A DNA stretch of 20,829 nt from Pinguiococcus pyrenoidosus (taxonomy: Eukaryota; Sar; Pinguiophyceae; Pinguiochrysidales; Pinguiochrysidaceae): NCBI GenBank assembly GCA_019677205.1, contig JAAMXY010000643.1:3963-24791 (forward strand). Reading direction: 5' to 3'. This document shows, piece after piece, positions 9,922-19,095 of this stretch. The notes beneath the pieces were generated by a model. That model saw only the letters and a program-made list of their open reading frames with translations, was not told the origin of the DNA and made no database searches. Each line of letters starts with the position of its first letter. The first letter of the stretch is position 1. The position numbers and the translations under genes are program-made.

Positions 9922-11229
9922 TCTCTTTCGCAACTTTGGCCAAAGCCGTCGTCGAACACGCTCGGGAAGAAGCTTCTCGAGACTCCGGGCAGCCAAGGCT
10001 CAGAAGAAGCAAAGCCAGTGAAGGTTGACCTCTGCCTTCCAGAAGCCAAGCGAAATGCCGTCACGAAAGACGCGGCCAAACGCTTGGGCCGATGATGCCG
10101 AAAGGGCTAGCATGGCCACTACCGACCGCATTCTCGTGCTCGGCAGTGGTTTTACGAAGCACCGTCTGGAGCAGCCATGCATCCACCCAGGATCCAGAGA
10201 TTCCATCCAGGTAAAGCAGCAGGACACCAGTTTCAGGAACCCATGTGCGGTTGTGGCCAACCAAGAGGAACAGTATAATGACAGTCTCTAGTCAGTTCCT
10301 TGCTCTGGCCGTTGCCTTTTTCCCGCCACCTTTTCAGGGCAGATCCGTATTTCCAGAACTTGGGAGTCTAGGAGCGGACAACTGAAAGGGAAACTCCCTT
10401 AGCTCACTGCCTGCAGTAACGCAGTCATACGAGGCTCTCGGTGCTGCTCGGAAAGCGCCAGTGTACTTTCACAAGACGAGGCATCATCCATCTCATAACT
10501 CCCGTCTCGCACCTTTTCCGGAGGCAAGGCGGCCACGCTGGCGTCGTCAGCTGACTCCGTCGACTCCGTCATGGACGGTTGTGCATGATTTTGGAAAGTG
10601 CAGTTAATATCACCAGGACTGCACAGGTATCTATTTTTTATCTTTTTGCAAAGGCAGTTCCACGACGGTTAATTTCTGTAGAGAAATATCTCATCAGGTC
10701 AATAGATCCTCTGTACGTCATGCAAAATCTCCGTCGTCCACGCCCAGCACCACTTCGTGCCTTCGGGGCGTCGCTGTCACTCGATCTGCTTTCCCGCCAG
10801 GGTTACAGCAAGAGTGAGGCACTGCGCACAAGAGGATTCTGAGGCCACGGAGGCGAGGCAGGAGACATACACGGCGCAGGTACGACGGCCGGATAAGCTG
10901 CGAGCAATTTTAGTTCTGTTGGAGTAGAGATCCCATATCAGGCGCGTTGCGAGCACGAGAGGAAAGAATTCACCGAAGATCTTCACCGGAGTGCAATGTT
11001 GCAAGATGGCGAAGGAATAGCTGGCGGTCGGACGAAAGGGGCCGAGAAGAAGCTTAAGACGAAGCGGCAAAGCTGGGAGAGAGTGTCTGCGTGCCCGTGA
11101 TGAACGGGCGGGACAAGCACAGTGACGTCGATCGGTCGTCTGATGATCGTTCTGTTGCCTAGGAGGCCACCGCATAGATTCCGGCGCTTCTCAGCGCGCA
11201 ATACCCAGGAAGGGGTTGAGTCCGGCATC
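9922..11229. other. Divergent intergenic region, CD36-like / RNase kappa-like genes
   Basis: About 1.3 kb with no convincing gene. It holds a direct repeat of GACTCCGTC (10553-10570), a 7-bp inverted repeat (10598-10604 / 10618-10624) and an AT-rich stretch at about 10600-10740, unlike its GC-rich surroundings. The upstream in-frame ATG 11143 of the next gene lies near its right end. Both promoters should be here. Confidence 0.6.
10598..10624. repeat. 7-bp inverted repeat in AT-rich intergenic stretch
   Basis: GTGCAGT and ACTGCAC are separated by 13 nt (TTAATATCACCAG G). It is perfect but short, lies in the least GC-rich part of the spacer, and has no assignable role. Confidence 0.6.
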
Positions 11230-11703
11230 ATGATCGAGCTGCGACGGAGGGTACGCAGCCACGGCTGCGAGGATGATGAATCGCTTGAGCCCCTGATCTC
11301 AGACAATGACGAGCGTGCTCCTTTCCTTCGCGATGACCTTCTGGCGGAAGAAGCGATGGAACTTGGTCCGACGGTGCATCAGAGGTATATGAAGGTCTTG
11401 AACCGCTCTCTAACGGGCGACTACAGTGGCTGTGCGCAGTGCTGCTTCCTGTTCAGCCTCGTGGCCATCATCTTTCTTGTCTGGGTTGGGGTCCTCTTGT
11501 CTCGGGAGTCCGAGTTTCTTCTACTCGGTCCAGGAAAGGATCACAAGAAGAGAGAGATTAGCTCTCATGTCTTCGGGGCCGCTGGGATTTACGCCGCGTG
11601 CGCCGTGGTTTCGCTGGGCTACATGCACAGACAGTTTCACGAAGCTCAGCGGCTTCGCTTGGGAATTCACAAAGCCATCAGGGCGGAGAGACGAATGGAC
11701 TAG
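11230..11703 (+). CDS. Small two-span membrane protein, RNase kappa / V-ATPase subunit f-like
   Basis: The 157-residue protein has an acidic N-terminal tail of about 65 residues. Membrane segment 1 is about 72-90 (CFLFSLVAIIFLVWVGVLL), followed by a 20-residue loop, segment 2 at about 114-131 (VFGAAGIYAACAVVSLGY) and a short basic tail. The spacing and the residues flanking the helices (a Cys-rich entry, AAGIY at the start of helix 2) resemble RNase kappa, a small protein associated with the V-ATPase membrane sector. That match rests on topology and a few residues only. The tail has a dileucine-like stretch, ERAPFLRDDLL, a possible endosomal sorting signal. In-frame ATG 11143 would add 29 basic residues; I prefer 11230 because A at -3 gives the better initiation context and the added part has no acidic tail character. 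Confidence 0.6.
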   Translation: MIELRRRVRSHGCEDDESLEPLISDNDERAPFLRDDLLAEEAMELGPTVHQRYMKVLNRSLTGDYSGCAQCCFLFSLVAIIFLVWVGVLLSRESEFLLLGPGKDHKKREISSHVFGAAGIYAACAVVSLGYMHRQFHEAQRLRLGIHKAIRAERRMD

Positions 11704-12043
11704 CTAGTAGCGGCCGGAGGACACGGTCACGCCAGGAACGTGACCGGAATCGGATGGCTGGGTCCGCCCGCCTTGCCCTCGTCAGAAAGAGCGATGCGTC
11801 GTCTTGTCCCAAGGCTGGCATTGAGATTCATAGAGGCCCTTGAAAGGCGCGATTTTGTATTCTGTGTGATGAAACAGCGCTTTGTTCAGCGTTCTGTAGC
11901 GAAGAATGACGATGCACCACAGAAAGATCTTACGGCAGCGAGGAAAGCTCTCAAGTGAAGCCATGGATTTGTCAATCTACCTCAAGTTGTTCACTCGCGC
12001 TCTAAGCTTCGCGCTCTAAGCTTCGCGCTCTAAGCTTCGCGCT
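11704..12043. other. Convergent 3' region, RNase kappa-like / BBS1
   Basis: Holds the two 3' UTRs: the hairpin at 11724-11746 on the left and the 14-bp tandem repeat entering from the BBS1 stop on the right. I see nothing coding. Confidence 0.6.
11724..11746 (+). repeat. 8-bp perfect hairpin just after the stop of the small membrane-protein gene
   Basis: CGGTCACG and CGTGACCG flank a 7-nt loop (CCAGGAA), starting 21 nt after the TAG. In the mRNA this would be a GC-rich stem-loop at the start of the 3' UTR. Confidence 0.75.
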
Positions 12044-12058
12044 CTAAGCTTCGCGCTC
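11997..12058. repeat. 14-bp tandem repeat, 4.4 copies, spanning the BBS1 stop codon
   Basis: The unit GCGCTCTAAGCTTC repeats at 11997, 12011, 12025 and 12039, then ends with the partial GCGCTC. Copies are identical. Read on the minus strand, the first unit encodes the last BBS1 residues and its TAG (12044-12046); the rest is 3' UTR. Confidence 0.95.
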
Positions 12059-13854
12059 GGAGATCGGCATTGATATCCTGTAGCAAAGCAGCTGCTCACC
12101 TGACTTGCCCTTTCCGAGAAAGACGGCGACAGACTGCGGCGCTGCGGGCCTACCGATGCTTGTGATTGTGGTGCACAGGGTCGCGGAAAGGCCCGGCAGC
12201 ACAGCACTCAGGCCAAGAGCATTCTCGCTCACCGCATAGACGGCCTTATCGAAGACGAGATGCACGCAAATGTTCGACACGGCAGTCCCACCCGTGTTGA
12301 GAATGCGAACACGGAGCAGGTGGGTGGGGCCGACACCGGAAACCCAAGCCGCTAGGCGCAGGTTGGAGATCTGCTCGCACGGCATTCCTTTCTCTCGGCC
12401 TGCAAGCAGCTCCACGAGACTCCGGGATGTGGACAAGCGCAACTGGGCGGAGAGCGTCCGATGAAAACCCGGCAAAATCCGAGATGCAGCTTAAGCATTG
12501 GAGTTACCTGGCAAAGGTCACCTTGGAAACAGCGGTGCATGTTGCATGCGATGTCCCTCTCACGCCGAACGTGGCTGAAGTACACGTCGGCTTTCGGCGC
12601 GAAGCTGAGCTTCGTGTCCCCGATCAGCGAGTCGCCTTTGGGCTGGCCTCTCCCAAGGTTCGCAGCGCGCCGCAGCATTTTGATATGCAGGCCCCCCGAT
12701 CGGGTGACAGCCACGAGAGTGTGGCTGTCGCGACCGTAGTTCCCAAAGCCGAGGCAGATCGGCGTTTCTGGTAGCCTTAGGCATGCAACGCACTCTCGCC
12801 CCTTGAAGCTCAAAATCTGCCCGTCTTCGAGGCCCACCACCACCGCAGAAACGACGGGGCTGCGTCCAACGATCATCGGTGACATACATTTGATGCTGGT
12901 GGCTAGCTTGAGAGAGAACGCCTTCCTACCCTTCGCGTGGAAAGCGTGCAGATGACGCCCAGCACCGGCGAAGATCAATCCTGCCACCTGCAGAAGGCCT
13001 ACGACCTGTCCACCCACCTCAACGGCGGTACCTAGAACGGTCGCAGAGCCTCGCGCCTCGCCAGACTTGATCGTGTAGAGCTTTCCGTCTCGGCAGCAAA
13101 CCACCATGCGCCATTCGACATCCAAAGTCCCCGCGACGGCCATCAGCGCAGGAGCAGACGGGAGTGTGATCCGCAGCACAACCGCGTTTCCCGCCGGATC
13201 AAGAACGAGCACATGCCCATGTTCCGTGCCAACGACAAGGCTACTGACGGCATCTGCCGCGTCGTCGCTCTTCCGGATCACCTCCATGCATGTAACGAAG
13301 CTTGGCTCGTGGCAAGGGGAGGCGGCATGCCTGCGCACGAAGGCAGACCGGGCCTCGTCGTCGCCCATCGCCATGAAAGCTCTACTGCGGCAGCTGAGCC
13401 GCAGACCCCTTTCAGCAGCCGCTTCGAGCGCTTGAAGTGCGTCTGTTATGCTACCTTCGCCCGCGCAGACGTCCTCCCAGATCCTCCTCTCTTCTGCCGG
13501 AAACTCGATCGGGGGGAGGCTGAACTTAAAGTACGGCCGAAGTCCTCGGTACACAAAAACGGAGGAGGTCGCCGCAACAGCCACGGCAGGGGCCCGTGGT
13601 CGTTTGCCGTCCGTGTAGAAGACCCGAAGAGCGACAGGCTGATCCGGCAGGGCAACTTGTCCAAGCTTCCCCTGGCCAGAGCAAATGCGCAACTGTTTGT
13701 CATTGCACGCCACCAACAAGCTGTGATCCCCGTCGCCACTGAGGTCCGCGAAGGACAAGCCTGAACTATTGGTGTGAAGATTCGCCAGCGGGTCTTGCCA
13801 GGCGTGCAGCCAAGGTGTCCGGTTGGACGAGACCTCCGAGCGTGACGGCGGCAT
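12044..13854 (-). CDS. BBS1: BBS1, BBSome subunit, two exons
   Basis: BBS1 is a beta-propeller subunit of the BBSome, which moves membrane proteins through cilia and is recruited by ARL6. Exons are 13854-12508 and 12442-12044, split by a 65-nt intron (GTAACT...CCAG); the protein has 581 residues against 593 in human BBS1. Family landmarks lie in order: WLHAWQDPLANLHT at the start, ADLSGDGDHSLLV, LRPYFKFSLP (105-114), SSLVVGTEHG, DVEWRMVVCCRDG, GFGNYGRDSHTLVAVTRSGG, then MHRCFQGDL at the exon junction, which joins to LRLSTSRSL. The C-terminal part (LLRVRILNTGGTAVSNICVHLVF) is the gamma-adaptin-ear-like domain. ATG 13852-13854 is the first ATG in the frame and sits just before the conserved start. 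It implies the organism builds cilia or flagella. It is divergent from UTP6. Confidence 0.96.
12443..12507 (-). other. Intron of BBS1
   Basis: A 65-nt phase-0 intron, CAG|GTAACT...CGCCCAG. Splicing joins FQGDLCQ to LRLSTSRS, matching the FQTDLYLLRL region of BBS1. Confidence 0.93.
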
Positions 13855-13987
13855 CTTCCGCGGCGTGAGGAGGAGTGCCGTGGCTACGCTTTCCAGCTGC
13901 TCGCCCAGCCGTAGGAAGCCCTTCAGTGGCACGTCCCTGCTGCAGAGACGTCACGACTTCCCATCTCACGAATATCAGCAACGCACC

Positions 13988-14137
13988 CTGCACTGCTCTG
14001 CACTGCACTACGCTGCACTGCGCTACACGATACTACACAACGCTAAACTAGACTACACTACCCTACACCACACGACACTGCGAGGCACTGCGAGGCACTG
14101 CGAGGCACTGCGAGGCACTGCGAGGCGAGGCGAGGCC
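13988..14137. repeat. Pentamer-phased low-complexity region (CTGCA / CTACA / CTGCGAGGCA / GAGGC)
   Basis: From 13988 the sequence can be cut into 5-mers that keep one phase while the unit drifts: CTGCA-like, then CTACA/CTAGA-like, then five exact copies of the 10-mer CACTGCGAGG (14076-14125), then three CGAGG units. About 30 pentamers in all. Confidence 0.9.
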
Positions 14138-14265
14138 GTCTGGGCATTGGCATCTTTTCCCCCTCTGGAAGGCGTGACAGACGGAACTCCGAGGTTCGAT
14201 TTCGTCCGTTACTCTTTTCGATCCCAGGAATCCAGAGAATCCTTTTGGATCCATCTAGATTCCTC

Positions 14266-14305
14266 GGAATCCCTTGGAATCCCTTGAAATTCCTTGGAAT
14301 TCAGA
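14266..14305. repeat. 10-bp repeat GGAATCCCTT, four copies
   Basis: Units start at 14266, 14276, 14286 and 14296; the first two are exact and the next two are GAAATTCCTT and GGAATTCAGA. Looser GGAATCC/AGAATCC relatives precede them from about 14227. Confidence 0.85.
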
Positions 14306-14523
14306 CAATCCAGACATTCCAGCGACCTGCTTGATGCAGTAGTGGCCCTACCTTATTATGCCCCCTTGGTTGCGGGTCGCGCACTATCGAGCCGGCTCGC
14401 AGAGACGGCGATCGAGCGCACCGCAAGATCGGAAAGCCTCGCAGGTTCGCGCTCCATTTCTTGGTCTGGTTCACTGGCTGCTCTCATACCGTCTCAGACG
14501 TGGGAGCAGTGCGGCTGGTGGAA

Positions 14524-16505
14524 ATGGCAGAGGCCGTCGACACGCTCCTGGACCGTATGGTGCCTGCTTTGCTGGACTTGGCGAAGCGGCAGCTCTTCTC
14601 CGTAGCAGAAATTCGAAACATAGTCAAAGCGGTGAGCAGCAGAGTGCCGGTACCCTTAAGCAGCGCAGACACCTAATCTGGTCGAGACAGAGGACGGAGT
14701 TTGAGTACAAGCTACGCCGGAGGACTGCCAGAGAGGACGATTTTTTGCGATACATCGCGTTCGAGGAGAAACTGGAGAAGCTGCGCCGCATCCGCAAGAG
14801 GACGCGCAGCCCTGATAGCGCTGGCGTTGCTGATCATGCCGGCGTGCGGCAGATTCTCTTCGTCTACGAACGCCTTCTCAAAAGGTTCTCACACAGAGAA
14901 CGACTCTGGCTAAACTACATGGAGGCCGCCGACAAGTATCATGCGGGACCGAAGGTGCGCCACGTGTGACGGCTAGTCGTGTCAGAGCTGCTCATCCCTT
15001 CGCATCCTCAGGCTGTTGGCGACATCTTTGCAAAGGCGCTGCTGCGCCATCCACGCGTTGAATGGATTTGGGTCCGCGCTGCGGAGTATGAGTTTGTTCG
15101 CAACGCCAGCGCTTTCAACGCTCGCATTCTCTTCCAGAGAGCTCTGCGAGTCCTTCCGAAGAGCCGGAAGCTTCTTTCGACATATTTTCGGATGGAGTGG
15201 CTGTACCTGTCCAAGCTACTTGCCAGACAGAGACTCGAGACGACCGTACCGGAGAACGGTCAAGCTTCGAGAAGCAGAGATGAGGCGTCCGCAGTCGTCA
15301 CTGGACTCTCCGAGCCGCAGCCTCCTTCTCGCGGCCCGACGAGTGGCTCGCAAAGTAAGGATAGAGGCTTTGCTCCTGCGGGCAGCTCCCTTGTTGAGGG
15401 CAGCGTTCCCATTGCTATTGTTGAGCACGCCCGGCAGAGACGGGAGGACCATGGAATGGACGGCCTTCTCGATCTGCTCAAGGTGTGTGAGGAGTTCATG
15501 CCCCTGAGCTCGCATTGCGCGTCCAAGATTTGCGAAAGTCTGCTTAAGGATTTTCCGGAAAGGCTAGAGAGCTACGATGCAGTCTTGGAGTTCATCGGCC
15601 GCGCCAGCTCCAGCCGGCAAACCCTGCTTGCCCTGGATGGCTTCCTCAGGATGCCTGGCCTTCAGGAAAGATGGAAGGCACACTTCTTACAGAGGAAGGC
15701 CGTGCGGCTACGCATTGCGATAGCGGAGGGTCTTCCTCAGCGTGAACTTCTACACGGGTTGCGGGAAACGCTAGAGCAAGTGAGAGAGCATCATGCGATG
15801 TCGCCGGAGATGGCCTTCCTCCTTTTCGAGCTTGGCTGCGTTGGGCTCAACGTGGACCTTGGCCCGAGGGCCGGCGAGATTGGTCTTCTTCGTGAGATCC
15901 AAACTCTTTCGGAGGGCCTAAGGGCTTCTCCGATGAATGCTCCTATCCATGCGCTCCTCACACGCCTGGTGAGCTTCTCAGCTTCGTGGCGGATTGTGCT
16001 GGTTTCACGCTCATTCTGATTTTTTCCCGGTCAATAGATTTTCGCAACGGTGGTTACAGACCGAGCGCTTCCTGCCGATATGGAAGCCGGTGGAGAGGCA
16101 GCCGAGCATGCTTGCGCCAGCTTCTTAAAGAAGTCGAAGCTGAAGAGCGGGGCCGTCTCGGGCTTGGAGCTCCAGAGCGCCAGCTCCGTCAGGACTCGTG
16201 AACTGCAAAGAGGCGTTCTGCTCCTCCTTGTAACAGCGCTCGAAAGCATGGATGCGACAGAAGTCCAGTGGGGATCGCCTGCCTTTGCTTTGTTGGAGAT
16301 GGGGCTAACCATCGTACTTTCCCTTCCTGGCCGTGGAATCGCTCGGCGGGGGCGTCGCGCATCTTCCGAGCACAACGTCACTGCAGCACGTACATCATGG
16401 GCCAAAACAAGGGCGCTTTTAGGTCACATCGCCAACAGCTTGCCTGACGCCAGGAGGGCGATGGTAGCTCCTCCCTCCGACATCTTGAAACTCTTTCCGG
16501 ATTGA
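14524..16505 (+). CDS. UTP6: UTP6, U3 snoRNP / small-subunit processome protein, four exons
   Basis: UTP6 belongs to the UTP-B part of the small-subunit processome, which processes pre-18S rRNA in the nucleolus; it is built from HAT repeats. Exons are 14524-14631, 14691-14954, 15012-15968 and 16038-16505. Introns are 59, 57 and 69 nt, all GT-AG and phase 0. The product has 598 residues against 597 in human UTP6. The N-terminus follows the family closely: ALLDLAKRQLFSVAEIRNIVKA joins across intron 1 to RTEFEYKLRRRTAREDDFLRY, then LWLNYMEAADKY, and across intron 2 AVGDIFAKALLRHPRVEWIW and ARILFQRALRVLPKSRKLL with STYFRMEWLYLSKLL. The ATG has G at -3 and G at +4. From about residue 220 on, resemblance is weak and helical HAT-like spacing is hard to see. 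BBS1 starts 669 bp away in the opposite direction. Confidence 0.92.
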
Positions 16506-16976
16506 AGGTAGCTCATGCCAACTTGAATGAATGAACAACGGCTGCTTGGTCGCGCTTTTAATCTTCCTCTGCCACAAGAGCATATGTCTGTCTCATGAGC
16601 ACGTCAATCGGCGGTTGTAAACTGCAGGGCTTTCCCTCTCGATGAGATGTGACCGCCTGACCTCAAGAGAGCAACAACAGCCACCCGTCCCCTTGCCGCC
16701 TATCCCGTCCCACTACTTCCCTCTCCGATCTCCGCGCTTCGTTCTCCTCTACCAAACCCTCTCCCTGTCCCTGTCCCTGTCCCTCTCCCTCTCCCTCTCC
16801 AGGATACCACCTCTTCACGGACACCCCCTGGCATATCGTGCTACCTGTGGATACAGATCGTCACGTCGCGATGCTGATGTGAGCAGGCCCGGAGTGAGTG
16901 CTTCAAGCCCTGAAAAAAAAAACTCAAAAACTGCCTGCAGTGGAGGCCTTCTGAGGTACCGCCTGAGAGCCTCAAG
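16506..16976. other. Convergent 3' region, UTP6 / casein kinase 1
   Basis: Contains the two 3' UTRs, a hexamer repeat (16757-16800) and an A-run at about 16914-16923. No gene is visible. Confidence 0.6.
16757..16800. repeat. Hexamer repeat CCCTGT / CCCTCT, seven units
   Basis: One CCCTCT, three CCCTGT and three CCCTCT units in one phase, inside a longer pyrimidine-rich stretch (about 16675-16800). Confidence 0.93.
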
Positions 16977-18521
16977 CTACGTATGGCGACTCCGCGGCGC
17001 TCCGACTCGGTTGATTTTCGAGTCAGTAAAGGCACTGCTGGAGCCGGGATTGCCACCGCTGGCAAGGGGACTGCCTCCTGGTGGAGTAGTGCGCGGATTC
17101 AACCGCTTCTCAGCGGCCCCGCTTCGGGTTGCTCCTGCGCTCGCGGCGCTTCCGCGTACTCCTGCATTTCCCCCACCCACCCCGCGGGGGAAGCCGTCAC
17201 TTCGCTCCCCCAGTGGTGCTGCAGCGGCGACCCCGGCAGCTCCACCGTCGCGGCTATGCTGCTTGTAGCTCCCTCCCTCCGACGGGTGGCTGGCAATCCG
17301 ACCGCGTATGTCGCCGCGGTCTCGCTGCGAGCGGCGACTGTCCTCACGGTCTCGCCTTTGGGATTCACCTGCATGAGATGAGCGGCGTTGCTGGGATTCG
17401 CCACGGCTCGCGCTGCGCCGGGCATTGTTCTCCCCGTCGCCACCGTTCTCTTCTTCGCCCTCCTTGTGATCTTCGCCGCGCGAGAGAGGCATCGGCCGCT
17501 CGACATGACGACTGCTTCGCCCCTGGGCTTGCTGGAGTATGTTCCAGTCAAAGTTATGATCTTGCTGGAATCCTTTGCGGTAGAAGAGGTCCTTGAAAAG
17601 GCGCTTCAAGTAGCCGTAGTCTGGGCGGTCCTCGAATCGGAGACCTCGGCAGTACTCGAAGTAGGCCGTCAGCTCGCTGGGGAAGCCTTTGCAGAGCTGC
17701 TCGGTTGACGTGCTCATCTTCTTCTCCATGATTCGCTCGTACTTCTGCTTCTTCGTGTTCGCCTTTAAGCCCTGCCATGGAAGGCTCCCCCGGAGGAAGT
17801 ACATCAGCACATAGCCGAGGGATTCAAGATCGTCCCTCCTCGACTGCTCAATACCCACGTGGGTATTGATGCTCGCATACCGGGCCGTCCCAGTTAAGTT
17901 CTTGTGCTCGCGGTACGGAATGTGCTGGTGCGTGCGAGGATCCCGATACTTCTTGGCAAGGCCAAAGTCTATGATGTGGATGATGTTTCCTCGTCGACCA
18001 AGTCCAATCAGGAAGTTGTCAGGTTTCACATCCCGGTGGATGAAGTGCTTCGTGTGGACATATTCCAATCGGCTGAAGAGCTGATCGGCAATCATGAGTA
18101 CGGTCTTGAGACCGAATCGTCTCCCACAGTAGTTGAAAAGGTCCTCCAAGCTTGGGCCAAGGAGGTCCAAAACCATAACGTTGTAGTCGCCTTCCACACC
18201 GTAGTACCGCACATTCGGAATGCCCACTTTTCACGAAACGAGCAAGCGCATTCCCATGTCGAGGAAGAGGCAACAGCAACGAGTTAGCTTGGCCGTGGTT
18301 TCCCATGCTTTTGGGCAGGACGCGTTGTACGTACACCCGCCGGTCAGAATACGGTATATCTTTGACTCGTAGATGAGCTGAGGATGCTTGGTCTTCGTCG
18401 ACTCGAGCTTGATGGCCACCTCTTCGCCCGTGGTCAGGTTGGTGCCCAGGTAGATGTCTCCGAACGAACCGGACCCAATGCGGCGCCCGAGCCTATACTT
18501 CTTCCCGACCCGAAGCTCCAT
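16977..18521 (-). CDS. Casein kinase 1, delta/epsilon type, two exons
   Basis: Serine/threonine kinase that prefers acidic or pre-phosphorylated targets. Exons are 18521-18335 and 18226-16977, split by a 108-nt intron (GTACGT...AAAAG); the product has 478 residues. ATP-binding motifs are GSGSFG (16-21), VAIKLES with Lys38 and the paired Glu52; catalytic HRDVKPDNF has Asp128, the same number as in animal CK1 delta, which confirms the splice choice. [10 protein letters not shown] and the CK1 signature [12 protein letters not shown] with [13 protein letters not shown] follow. The kinase domain ends near residue 300 (FDWNIL). The remaining 170 residues form a disordered tail of Arg/Ser/Glu-rich then Gly/Ala/Pro-rich sequence with no match to animal CK1 tails; such tails usually carry autoinhibitory phosphosites and targeting signals. 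The codon across the intron gives Leu63 where animals have Val. Confidence 0.95.
18227..18334 (-). other. Intron of casein kinase 1
   Basis: A 108-nt phase-1 intron with donor GTACGT and acceptor GTGAAAAG. It joins LTGG to [10 protein letters not shown] through a split Leu codon and keeps the family spacing to the catalytic loop. Confidence 0.85.
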
Positions 18522-18694
18522 GGCAGTCCGCGTCTCGTTGGCTAACCTAAGAGCCAGACCTCGTCATCTTCTTGAAAGCGCAGACACTGTCCGCCTGCTG
18601 TCTCATCTATGCGTGGCCATCCCAGCGCGCATCCGAAAGGGAAGGCTGAAGAGTACGGGAAACCTGTCCATTTGGCCGGAGGGCTCTTTTCTCT

Positions 18695-18702
<8 letters not shown>

Positions 18703-18773
<71 letters not shown>
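18703..18773. repeat. (CT)n microsatellite, 71 nt uninterrupted
   Basis: A pure CT run preceded by CTCTTTTCTCTTTCTCTTT from 18684. It lies 182 bp upstream of the casein kinase 1 ATG; in the orientation of that gene it is (GA)n, a typical 5' UTR or promoter microsatellite. Confidence 0.98.
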
Positions 18774-18776
<3 letters not shown>

Positions 18777-19042
18777 ACGACACACTCCTCTAGCATATGC
18801 TGATCATTTCTGAGCGGACTCAACACTTCGCTTGAGCACTTTCAGCGCGCTGCGTGCGCACCCGGTTTGCGCCAGCTGCGGAAACGCTTACCACCTAAGG
18901 TTTTGCGCGTGGCCTGTTTGGCGGACCCTTCGACTGTGTGCGCGCTCTGTACGCGGCTTTCTGTCCGGCGCAGCAGGCGCTTGGAGGCCGCGAATGACGT
19001 GCGTGAAGGGGAGGGAGCTTTGTGCCGACTCGAGGACACTTG

Positions 19043-19095
19043 GCTTCTGAGGAACGCTCGAGGATTCTCTGATTTGAGGTTCAGAATTCAGAAGC
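19043..19095. repeat. 8-bp inverted repeat
   Basis: GCTTCTGA (19043-19050) and TCAGAAGC (19088-19095) are separated by 37 nt. Perfect, but short enough to be chance. Confidence 0.5.

Larger units (their letters stand above)
13855..14523. other. Divergent BBS1 / UTP6 intergenic region filled with simple repeats
   Basis: This 669-bp spacer contains a 150-bp pentamer-phased region and a 10-bp repeat (both listed). The remainder shows no gene. It must supply both promoters, so the repeats lie in or next to them. Confidence 0.7.

Noticed and set aside
10000-10260. Minus-strand frame containing MRSVVAMLALSASSAQAFG, like a signal or plastid-targeting peptide
   Set aside because: It stops 76 bp upstream of the CD36-like start, and no splice pair joins it sensibly to that protein, which has its own N-terminal anchor.
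10579-10842. 87-codon plus-strand frame followed by a possible donor (CAG|GTATCT)
   Set aside because: No downstream exon or domain could be found; the composition is ordinary.
14180-14200. GAGGTTCGATTTCG resembling a tRNA B box
   Set aside because: No A box, acceptor stem or anticodon arm fits around it.
13823-14287. Plus-strand frame with a Leu-His-Tyr-Thr repeat
   Set aside because: It translates the pentamer repeat and overlaps the BBS1 start antisense; no start context or family.
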